Of a stretch of 32,846 bases of DNA, positions 26,838 through 32,846 are shown one piece after another. Numbering within the stretch: the first letter of the stretch is position 1; each line of letters opens with the position of its first letter. The DNA lies in contig REDU01000043.1 in NCBI GenBank assembly GCA_007693335.1, positions 1 to 32,846 on the forward strand, in the 5' to 3' direction. The position numbers and the translations under genes are program-made. The notes beneath the pieces were generated by a model that saw nothing but the letters and a program-made list of their open reading frames with translations, did no database searches and was not told where the DNA came from. Source of the stretch: Ilumatobacter sp. GTDB taxonomy: Bacteria > Actinomycetota > Acidimicrobiia > Acidimicrobiales > Ilumatobacteraceae.

Positions 26838-27917
26838 TCAGGGCAACGGCGCAGTGGTCGTCGGCACGGGCGGAGATCCGACCGCGACCGCCGGCTCGTC
26901 GTCGGGTGGGATGGGTGCCGGTTCGGTGGGTGCCGGTTCGACCACGGGCGCGGTCGTGACGGGCACGGGGGGTGGGCCGACCTCGACCTCCGGGTCGGGC
27001 TCGGTAGCGGGTGGAGGCGTGGGTACGGGCGTGGGTGATGGTGAGGGTGCCGGGAGCGACTCGTCCTCGGACTCGGTCGTGGAGGACGGCAACGGCGAGA
27101 CGTCGAGGCCGGCTGCCGGTGGTACCGGCCCCGACCAGCCCGACTCGAGGAACACACTGTCGACCCCATCCTCGATGCCGGCCTGATCACCGGCCTGATC
27201 ACCGGCGTCGAGAACGGTGTCGAGCTCGGTGCCGCCGGCGTTCTCGGCGGTGTCAGCGCTGGTGTCGAGGGTGTCCGCCACGGTCAGCGATGGCGGCTCG
27301 GTGCTGTCACCCGTGGTGGCGGCCACGGCCGTCACGGCCAGACCGACGACCACCGCGCCGCTCACGAACAGGCCGACCATCACCTTGCGCTGGACCTGGG
27401 TCGCCCCCATCAGCTCGCCCAACCGGTCGATCACCCGCTCGCCGGGTTCGTCGAGCACCGCGGCCAGTGCGTCGACATCGTCGCGACGCAGCGCGACCAC
27501 CGGGTCACGCTCGGCGCCACGGAGTCGGCGGATGAGCCGCAGATACGCCGTCAGCATCGACGTGGTGTCGGCGGGCTCGAACGCCTCGGCGACGCCGGCG
27601 GTGATGATCTGGCCGGCAGGATCGACCGCGACCGCCATGCGTACCGGCAGGATCGACGCCAGATCGGCGCCGTAGAGCTCGGCGAGTTCGGTGGCATCGG
27701 CCACGCGTACCCGGCCGGACTCGATGGCCCGCAGCTCACGGGTCGTGAACCGGCGGTCGCTGCGGCGTGCCAGGGAGCCCAATCCGATGCCCTCGGCCCG
27801 CCGGTGCTCGCGCAGCAACGTCGCGAGTCGTCCGGCGAACGCCTCGCTCGCCACATCGACCGTGCCCGGATCATCTGGGCGCTGGCCGTCCGGTCTCGGT
27901 GCGGGATCCGCCGCCAC
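26838..27917 (-). CDS. Membrane-anchored BldD-like HTH protein with extracytoplasmic tail
   Basis: A 359-residue protein with an unusual layout. Residues about 25-95 are an XRE-type HTH (RRFTTRELRAIESGRVRVADA). Residues about 118-172 match the C-terminal domain of the BldD-like protein at 3325-3822: MLTAYLRLI against MLTRFLRLI, then LRRDD.DALAAVLDEP...DRL against VRTDD.RAIAAMLDIP...DRL. The ligand motif reads RGA-X8-RRDD (133-135, 144-147), so the first aspartate is lost and the RxxD half is kept. One transmembrane helix spans about 179-200. The outer part is acidic and then Pro/Thr/Glu-rich. The topology suggests a cytoplasmic DNA- or c-di-GMP-sensing head tethered to the membrane. The GTG at 27917 follows a TAGCAT -10 by 7 bp. 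Confidence 0.8.
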   Translation of the reverse strand: MAADPAPRPDGQRPDDPGTVDVASEAFAGRLATLLREHRRAEGIGLGSLARRSDRRFTTRELRAIESGRVRVADATELAELYGADLASILPVRMAVAVDPAGQIITAGVAEAFEPADTTSMLTAYLRLIRRLRGAERDPVVALRRDDVDALAAVLDEPGERVIDRLGELMGATQVQRKVMVGLFVSGAVVVGLAVTAVAATTGDSTEPPSLTVADTLDTSADTAENAGGTELDTVLDAGDQAGDQAGIEDGVDSVFLESGWSGPVPPAAGLDVSPLPSSTTESEDESLPAPSPSPTPVPTPPPATEPDPEVEVGPPPVPVTTAPVVEPAPTEPAPIPPDDEPAVAVGSPPVPTTTAPLP

Positions 27918-27924
27918 GAACGCG

Positions 27925-27930
27925 ATGCTA
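27925..27930 (-). promoter_or_regulatory. -10 box (TAGCAT) of the membrane HTH gene
   Basis: Minus-strand TAnnnT hexamer 7 bp before the GTG at 27917; leaderless spacing. Confidence 0.45.
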
Positions 27931-27969
27931 CGCCGTCATGCGGGTCGATCCGTGGAACGCGCCCAGGTC

Positions 27970-28012
27970 GGGACCTTGGTCCCTTGCCCCCGGGCCCGAA
28001 CGGCGCGATGAT
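27970..28012 (+). promoter_or_regulatory. DosR/DevR-like box and promoter in the diiron-gene upstream region
   Basis: GGGACCTTGGTCCC (27970-27983) matches 12 of 14 core positions of the DosR consensus. It is followed directly by TTGCCC (27984-27989), 17 bases and GATGAT (28007-28012). Transcription would begin near 28019-28020, putting the box centre about 42-43 bp upstream, as for the usp promoter at 16218. The predicted start coincides with the first base of the 15-bp inverted repeat at 28021. Confidence 0.45.
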
Positions 28013-28020
28013 GCAGTTGT

Positions 28021-28129
28021 TGGTCCGTGAGGTGCTCAACAGGGGCTCAGACCACCACCGCACCCCGGTGCGACTGTGTGGCTCCTGACCCAAGCCTGTC
28101 CCCGCTGTCGGGATGCACCTCACGGACCA
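28021..28129 (+). ncRNA. Candidate structured RNA closed by a perfect 15-bp stem
   Basis: TGGTCCGTGAGGTGC (28021-28035) and its exact reverse complement (28115-28129) enclose 79 bases. Inside, nested pairing continues: ACAGG 28039-28043 with CCTGT 28095-28099, GG.TCAG 28044-28050 with CTGA.CC 28085-28091, CCAC 28052-28055 with GTGG 28078-28081, and an apical hairpin CGCACC/GGTGCG at 28059-28072. The result is a long rod. It lies 93 bp upstream of the diiron gene and begins at the predicted transcription start. It does not match SRP RNA (no GGAA loop), 6S RNA or a riboswitch I know. Strand is inferred from the promoter. Confidence 0.5.
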
Positions 28130-28167
28130 GTTCGCGTCCCCGTGCCGCGCCCTCGTCCCCGGGGATG

Positions 28168-28220
28168 GGACCGGTAGGGTCCTGTCGGACACACTGCGAG
28201 GGGGAAACTCGCGAGGGGGA
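28168..28220 (+). promoter_or_regulatory. Second palindrome and duplicated ribosome-site sequence before the diiron gene
   Basis: GGACC/GGTCC form a 5-bp inverted repeat at 28168-28182, with a TAGGGT possible -10 at 28175-28180 inside it. GCGAGGGGGA is then repeated directly at 28196-28205 and 28211-28220; the second copy is the ribosome site of the ATG at 28223. This completes the 305-bp gene-free stretch 27918-28222. Confidence 0.4.
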
Positions 28221-28222
28221 GC

Positions 28223-29332
28223 ATGACCACCACCGCAACCACCGACCCACGCCTGCCGGCGGATGCCGACGCCACGGTGAAGCTCATCACCGATGCCGCA
28301 CCCCGGATGTACACGTGGAACTACGAACGCGACCGTGACCGATTGGTGACGCTGTACGAGAAGGCGATGGGGTCGCAGTGGAACTCGGTCACCGATCTCG
28401 ACTGGTCGACCGACGTCGATCCGGAGCGGCTGGCCCACGACTCGGCCCAGCAGTCGGTGATCGTGCAGGTCGCCCGGGCAGCCGCCGATCTCGCCGGGTC
28501 TCCGTTCGCGTCATGGGGCGAGCGCGAGTTCACCCAGCTGTCGATCGAGTCGCTCGAGGCGCAGCTGTCGCAGTTCATGCACGGCGAGCAGGGCGCCATG
28601 ATCGTTGCCGCCAAGATCACCGAGACCGTTCCGTGGATCGACGCCAAGTACTACGCCGCCACCCAGACCATGGACGAGGCACGCCACACCGAGGTGTTCG
28701 CGAAGTACCTCCACACGAAGCTGGGTGACGCCTATCCGATGAACGCCCCGCTCGAGGCCCAGATCACCGCCCTCGTCGAGGACAGCCGCTGGGACATCGC
28801 CTATCTCGGGATGCAGATCGTGATCGAGAGCCTCGCCCTCGCAGCGTTCGGTTCACTGCTCCGCTGGACCGAGGAGCCGTTGCTCCGCAAGCTGCTCCGC
28901 TACGTGCTGGCCGACGAGGCCCGCCACGTGGCCTTCGGTGTGCTCAGCCTCTCGGAGTACTACGAGCACCTCAGCGCGGCCGAGCTCCGCGACCGCCAGG
29001 AGTTCCTGGCCGAGAACACGATCCGCAACCGCACGCGCTCCACCACCCCCGAGATCTGGGAACGCATGGGTCTCAGCGTCGAGACCGCGATGCCGTACCT
29101 GTCCGAGGCGGCGGCGTCGCTCGACAAGTCGGTCTTCACCGGGTTCAACGACGCCTTCTTCTCCAAGCTCGTCCCGAACGTCCGCAAGCTCGGGCTCCTC
29201 GACGCCAACGACGGTCACCTGCGCCGGCTCTGGGCCGACGCCGGCCTGATGAAATGGGAGTTCGCCGACGACACCGCCACCGACTACGAGTCGTACGACG
29301 CCGTGGCGGCCGACCGGGCGGCCGAGGTCTGA
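28223..29332 (+). CDS. Diiron ferritin-like protein (R2/AurF-like fold)
   Basis: A 369-residue soluble four-helix-bundle protein. The six expected iron ligands are present: E122 (GEQGA), E152 and H155 of the first DEARH, E202 (IESLA), and E232 and H235 of the second DEARH. The helices between them match ribonucleotide-reductase-like or N-oxygenase-type diiron proteins. There is no obvious radical tyrosine position that I can assign, and no NrdA partner nearby, so an oxygenase or iron-binding role is more likely than class I reductase. Expression is probably controlled by the structured leader and palindromes upstream. A single-domain usp gene follows after 22 bp. Confidence 0.85.
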   Translation: MTTTATTDPRLPADADATVKLITDAAPRMYTWNYERDRDRLVTLYEKAMGSQWNSVTDLDWSTDVDPERLAHDSAQQSVIVQVARAAADLAGSPFASWGEREFTQLSIESLEAQLSQFMHGEQGAMIVAAKITETVPWIDAKYYAATQTMDEARHTEVFAKYLHTKLGDAYPMNAPLEAQITALVEDSRWDIAYLGMQIVIESLALAAFGSLLRWTEEPLLRKLLRYVLADEARHVAFGVLSLSEYYEHLSAAELRDRQEFLAENTIRNRTRSTTPEIWERMGLSVETAMPYLSEAAASLDKSVFTGFNDAFFSKLVPNVRKLGLLDANDGHLRRLWADAGLMKWEFADDTATDYESYDAVAADRAAEV

Positions 29333-29354
29333 CCGTTCTGCGAGACTCCTCACC

Positions 29355-29822
29355 GTGACCTCCACCATCCTCATCTGCACCGATGGCTCCGACCATGCCA
29401 TCGCGGCAATCGAAGTCGGTCTGCCGCGCCTCGCCACCCACGACCGGATCGTGCTCGCCACCGTGCTCGACACCCTCGACGAGTCGCTCGTCACCGGTGT
29501 CTCCGGCTTCGGGGCCGGCTCCATCACCCCCGAGCAGTACGCCCAGCTCGATCGGCAACGGCGCCGTGACGCGGTCGATCTGCTCGCGGACACCACTCGC
29601 CGCTGCGGACTCGACCACGACGTCGAGACGGTGCTCCTCGAGGGGGCGCCGGGCGCGGCGATCTGCGACGCCGCGACCGAGCTACGTGCCGACGTGATCG
29701 TGATGGGCAGTCGCGGACGAGGCGGACTGCGCCGGGCCGTGCTGGGGTCGGTGTCCGATCATGTGATCCGCCACGCACCGTGTCCGGTGCTGATCACCAA
29801 CGTGCACCACGACGACGACTGA
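29355..29822 (+). CDS. Universal stress protein, single UspA domain
   Basis: A 155-residue Usp protein with the N-terminal strand ILICTDGSDHA and the ATP-binding motif GSRGRGGLRRAVLGSVSDHVIRHAPCPVL. It is of the nucleotide-binding type. The GTG at 29355 comes 22 bp after the diiron gene stop, so the two are likely one transcript, which would put this Usp under the upstream DosR-like box too. It is not closely similar to the tandem Usp at 16321. Confidence 0.9.
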   Translation: MTSTILICTDGSDHAIAAIEVGLPRLATHDRIVLATVLDTLDESLVTGVSGFGAGSITPEQYAQLDRQRRRDAVDLLADTTRRCGLDHDVETVLLEGAPGAAICDAATELRADVIVMGSRGRGGLRRAVLGSVSDHVIRHAPCPVLITNVHHDDD

Positions 29823-29855
29823 GCAGGACGCTCCCCACGAATCGTCAGGATCTGT

Positions 29856-29883
29856 TCAAGTCATCGACCACTGGTGCCGATGG
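29856..29883 (+). promoter_or_regulatory. Sigma-28 (FliA)-like promoter of the GGDEF-EAL gene
   Basis: TCAAGT (29856-29861), 14 bases, then GCCGATGG (29876-29883). The FliA consensus is TAAAGTTT-N11-GCCGATAA, so both boxes are close and the spacing is one base longer. Transcription would start near 29890, exactly at the GTG start codon, again a leaderless arrangement. No TAnnnT housekeeping box is present here. Confidence 0.55.
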
Positions 29884-29889
29884 CTGCAT

Positions 29890-32238
29890 GTGTTCCTGAG
29901 TCCCGATCTCGTGGTCACCCGTCCACCGGTTCACTCCGACGGCACCGGGCGACGCATCGACCACGGCTCGCGGGCCTCCTGGCTCGCTCTCGGCGTGTTC
30001 ATGATCCTCATCGGGTTCCACGCCGCCCGAGTGGTCGGCGACCTCACGTACGTGGCGGTCCTCGCGGCCGGGCTGGCCTGTGGCGTCGTCGGCCTCCGTC
30101 GCCACCGCCCGACGGTGATGTTGCCGTGGATCATGATGATGTCGACCGCCGTGCTGTTCGCCATTGCCGGGGTGATCCGCCAGGCCACCGAGGCCACCGG
30201 CGACCTCTCGAACGAACGCTCGCTGCTCCCCGATCTGTTCGCCCTCCCCGGGTACATGCTCTTCGTCACCGCCGTCTACCTCCTGCTCCGTTCACGCGAG
30301 GCCGACCGCGAGCCGGGTGCGGTGCTCGACGGCATCATGATGACCGCCGCCGCCGCGCTCGTGGTGTACGAGGTCCTCATCGCTCCCACGCTGGGCACGA
30401 CCGACGCGTGGCTGATGGCTCGGCTCGCCGTGGCCGTCTACCCCATGATCTCGCTGTGCCTGATCGCGCTGGCCGCCCGCCTGGCGTTCAGTCCCGGCGA
30501 CCGCACGATGGCGTTCAACCTGCTGCTGCTCGGCACCATCAGCCTCCTGGTGGGCGACGTGGTGTTCGCCTTCGGCGAGATCGGTACGTTCCAGGCACCG
30601 CAGGCACTGCTCGAGATCCCGTACCTCCTGGTACCTGCACTGCTCGGCTCGGCCGTGCTCCACCCGTCGATCACCAACGTGAGCACACGGGCAACGCGCA
30701 CCAGCCACCAGCTCGGACGCGGCCGGTTGAGCCTGGTCGCCATCGCACTGCTCGCGCCGCTGGTCGTGATCGCCACGCACACGGCCGAGAGCGGCCGTAC
30801 CGGCGCCCTGGTGCTGTCGGGCATCCTGTCGGTCACCGCCATCTTGCGGCTCGTGTCGGCGATGCGTGCCCAGGCCGCGTCGGAGGACCGCCTCTACCAT
30901 CAGGCCACCCACGACGAGCTGACCGGCCTCCCTGGCCGCTCGCTGGTGCTCGAGACCACCGATGCGTTCATCGCCCGCGGCCGCGGTCCGGTCTCGGTGA
31001 TGTTCCTCGACATCGACGAGTTCAAGATGGTCAACGATTCGATGGGCCACGTGATGGGCGACCGACTGCTCGTCCTGGCGGCCGAGCGCCTCTCGGGCTG
31101 TGTGCGTGAGGGTGATCTGGTCGGCCGCATCTCGGGTGACGAGTTCATCGTGGTGACCGCCGATCTCGATCCCATCGGCGTGTCCGCGCTGGCCGAGCGC
31201 ATCAGGACCGTCCTGAGCGAGATGTTCGTGCTGGGCGAGAACGAGGTGTTCGTGTCGGTGTCGATCGGCGTGAGCATCGCCGATGACGTGACGAGCACCG
31301 CCGCCACCTTGGTCCAGGAAGCCGACACGGCGATGTACCGCTCGAAGGACTCCGGCAAGAACACGATCACCGTGTTCGACACATCGATGCGCGAGCGGAT
31401 CGCCCGCCGCGTCGATCTCGAACGACTGCTGCGCCACGCGCTCGACGAGCGCGAGGTGACCGTTGCGTACCAACCCGTCGTGATCGGTCCGAGCGGCCGA
31501 GTGCACGGGTTCGAGGCGCTCGCCCGCTGGAACATCGACGGGGTCGCGATCTCGCCGGTCGAGTTCATCCGGATCGCCGAGGAGTCCGGCCTGATCGTGC
31601 CCCTCGGCAACTACGTCCTCGACGAGGGGTGCCGGCAACTGGCGCACTGGCGCCGCACGATCCCGGGGGGCGAGTCACTGCAGCTCTCGGTGAACCTCTC
31701 ACCCCGCCAGATGCGGGCCAGCGACATCGTCGACGTGGTGGCCGAGGCGCTCGATCGCCATCGGCTGCCCGGGGAGGCGCTGTGGCTGGAGATCACCGAG
31801 AGCGTGATGATGGAGGATTCGCTCACCACGGTGGCCGTGATGTCGGGCCTGCGGAGCCTGGGCGTTCGCCTCGCCGTCGACGACTTCGGCACCGGCTATT
31901 CGTCGCTGTCGTACCTCAAGCGCTTCCCGGTGTCGCGGGTCAAGATCGACCGGGCGTTCGTGTCAGGTCTCGGTCAGCACCAGTCGGACTCCTCGATCGT
32001 CGAGGCGATCATCGCCATGGCCGAGGCACTCGACCTCGAGCCGGTGGCCGAGGGTGTCGAGACCCACGAGCAGGCTCGGCGGCTGGGTGAGCTCGGGTGC
32101 TCGTTGCTGCAGGGATTCCTCTTCAGCCGGGCTGTGCCCGCCGAGGAGGTGCCGTCGATGGTCGCGCTCATCGGTCCACCCGGGGGGCGGCGAGCGATCC
32201 GTCCGCGTCGATGCCCCACCACCCCCACGAGGGGGTGA
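29890..32238 (+). CDS. Membrane GGDEF-EAL protein (c-di-GMP cyclase/phosphodiesterase)
   Basis: A 782-residue protein with about eight N-terminal transmembrane helices (about 30-325), then GGDEF (about 335-495) and EAL (about 510-765). The GGDEF signature is SGDEF at 415-419, and the product-inhibition site RxxD (R406-D409) is five residues before it, both consistent with cyclase activity or GTP binding. EAL residues are intact: FEAL (541-544), N602, E634, DDFGTG (664-669), K685 and EGVET (721-725), so phosphodiesterase activity is likely. The balance of the two activities cannot be read. The start GTG is supported by the sigma-28-like promoter. It is the c-di-GMP source or sink for the BldD-like proteins in this window. 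Confidence 0.93.
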   Translation: MFLSPDLVVTRPPVHSDGTGRRIDHGSRASWLALGVFMILIGFHAARVVGDLTYVAVLAAGLACGVVGLRRHRPTVMLPWIMMMSTAVLFAIAGVIRQATEATGDLSNERSLLPDLFALPGYMLFVTAVYLLLRSREADREPGAVLDGIMMTAAAALVVYEVLIAPTLGTTDAWLMARLAVAVYPMISLCLIALAARLAFSPGDRTMAFNLLLLGTISLLVGDVVFAFGEIGTFQAPQALLEIPYLLVPALLGSAVLHPSITNVSTRATRTSHQLGRGRLSLVAIALLAPLVVIATHTAESGRTGALVLSGILSVTAILRLVSAMRAQAASEDRLYHQATHDELTGLPGRSLVLETTDAFIARGRGPVSVMFLDIDEFKMVNDSMGHVMGDRLLVLAAERLSGCVREGDLVGRISGDEFIVVTADLDPIGVSALAERIRTVLSEMFVLGENEVFVSVSIGVSIADDVTSTAATLVQEADTAMYRSKDSGKNTITVFDTSMRERIARRVDLERLLRHALDEREVTVAYQPVVIGPSGRVHGFEALARWNIDGVAISPVEFIRIAEESGLIVPLGNYVLDEGCRQLAHWRRTIPGGESLQLSVNLSPRQMRASDIVDVVAEALDRHRLPGEALWLEITESVMMEDSLTTVAVMSGLRSLGVRLAVDDFGTGYSSLSYLKRFPVSRVKIDRAFVSGLGQHQSDSSIVEAIIAMAEALDLEPVAEGVETHEQARRLGELGCSLLQGFLFSRAVPAEEVPSMVALIGPPGGRRAIRPRRCPTTPTRG
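32220..32237 (+). terminator. 7-bp hairpin at the end of the GGDEF-EAL gene
   Basis: CACCCCC (32220-32226), loop ACGA, GGGGGTG (32231-32237). The stem overlaps the stop codon of the GGDEF-EAL gene and lies in the 12-bp convergent gap before the next gene. There is no T-tract. Confidence 0.4.
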
Positions 32239-32250
32239 CGGCCGCACCCG

Positions 32251-32846
32251 TCAGCGGTGCGGGGCGACGGGGATCGGCTCGGGCAGCTCGGCGGCGTACC
32301 AGGTCTGCCGGTCGAGTACGGCGAACGTCGAATGCGGGAAGTTCTCGGCGATCCGCTTCGTGATGGTCTCGGCATCGAACGTCAACCGGTTGAAGTCGCA
32401 CACGTCCCACACGAGCACGCCGCTGTCGCGTGCGACCACCTGCCACAGCTCGGTCGAGAGGCGGCTGAACAACGTGAGCCCACGCACGCCGGGCGACACC
32501 ATCACGAGGATCCCGAAGTAGATCGCGTTGCGTGCACCGTGCTCGGGGTACGAACGGCGCAGGTACCTCGGCGAGATCTGCGGGACCTCCTCGAGGCTGT
32601 TGGTCACCATCGCGAGGCCGACCGGCTCTCCGCCCTGCCACCCCACGATCTTCAAGATGCGCGGGTTGGCGAACTCTTCCAGCATCTCGTCGCGCGTGTA
32701 CAGGTGCTGCAACACGGCCAGCTCCTCGAGCGGCTCGAAATTCTGGTGGTAAGCCTTCCACAGCGCCTCTGCCGTTTCCCCCGTGACCGACGTCTCGTGG
32801 GTGATGATGGTCGGCGGTGCGGAGCGATGTTGCTCCAGGATCGACC
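32251..32846 (-). CDS. GNAT-like N-acetyltransferase-type protein, 5' end missing
   Basis: The frame is open to the window edge; 197 residues are visible and the true start lies beyond 32846. The visible part has a GNAT-like pattern: LKIVGWQGGEPVGLAMVTNS, the beta-strand with IYFGILVMVSPGVRGLTLF, and a later WDVCDFNR segment. I am not certain of the family, and no acetyl-CoA loop of the Q/RxxGxG/A kind is seen, so the acetyltransferase name is tentative. It converges with the GGDEF-EAL gene. A GTG at 32715 in frame is internal. Confidence 0.6.
   Translation of the reverse strand, partial: SILEQHRSAPPTIITHETSVTGETAEALWKAYHQNFEPLEELAVLQHLYTRDEMLEEFANPRILKIVGWQGGEPVGLAMVTNSLEEVPQISPRYLRRSYPEHGARNAIYFGILVMVSPGVRGLTLFSRLSTELWQVVARDSGVLVWDVCDFNRLTFDAETITKRIAENFPHSTFAVLDRQTWYAAELPEPIPVAPHR

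Noticed and set aside
28021-28129. SRP RNA, 6S RNA or a known riboswitch
   Set aside because: Neither strand has the GGAA tetraloop and symmetric loop of SRP RNA, the length and bubble of 6S RNA, or conserved cores of cobalamin, c-di-GMP, ydaO or Mn riboswitches that I can recognise.
28021-28129. Insertion-sequence remnant with 15-bp terminal repeats
   Set aside because: No transposase fragment or target duplication is visible, and the inner bases pair in a nested way expected of an RNA rather than a mobile element. Not fully excluded.

Overview
The window is high-GC DNA with a core-gene order and regulator content that point to Actinomycetota. The evidence is a BldD-type regulator, an F420-type LLM oxidoreductase, an actinobacterial-style LeuS with KMGKS, PPK2 and PAC2 proteins, and many leaderless genes behind TAnnnT -10 boxes. 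Overall layout suggests the class Acidimicrobiia (Ilumatobacter-like), but that placement is inference from family resemblance. About 24 protein genes and one tRNA fill the window almost without gaps; there is no transposase, prophage, integrase or CRISPR array.

Region 1 (1-11.4 kb, minus strand) is mostly housekeeping. In transcription order it runs lepA, an MFS exporter, a photolyase, hrcA-dnaJ-rsmE (heat-shock block with a CIRCE operator), a BldD-like c-di-GMP-binding regulator, hemW, tRNA-Val(GAC), a SpoIIE-type phosphatase and a DUF4145-like protein. rpsT (S20) is divergent from lepA. Region 2 (11.8-16.2 kb, minus) holds cnoX (thioredoxin-TPR), comEA, comEC and holA, with a small membrane-protein gene on the opposite strand between comEA and comEC. 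Region 3 (16.3-21 kb, plus) has a two-domain universal stress protein, an APH-type kinase overlapping a PAC2 protein, an LLM oxidoreductase and a PPK2 polyphosphate kinase. Region 4 (21-23.8 kb, minus) pairs a fatty acyl-AMP ligase with an acetylpolyamine-amidohydrolase-like deacetylase; leuS is divergent from it. Region 5 (26.8-32.8 kb) carries a membrane-anchored HTH protein, a 305-bp regulatory intergenic region, a diiron ferritin-like protein, a second universal stress protein, a membrane GGDEF-EAL protein and the 3' part of a GNAT-like gene.

Three parts of a cyclic-di-GMP circuit are in the window. The soluble BldD-like protein keeps the full RxD-X8-RxxD ligand motif. The membrane-anchored protein at 26838-27917 is a previously unremarked-looking paralogue: it shares the BldD HTH and C-terminal domain, has half of the ligand motif degenerated, and adds a transmembrane helix and a Pro/Thr/Glu-rich tail. 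The GGDEF-EAL enzyme sits behind a sigma-28-like promoter, which would tie c-di-GMP turnover to motility.

Other unexplained structure includes two DosR/DevR-like palindromes placed about 42 bp before inferred transcription starts (a usp gene and the diiron gene region), and a perfect 15-bp inverted repeat closing a 109-nt nested hairpin at the predicted start of the diiron-gene leader. There is also a 64-bp tandem repeat with internal palindromes, and a consistent TAnnnT-N6-8-start arrangement at about ten genes. All functional calls are from reading the sequence; no database search was run.
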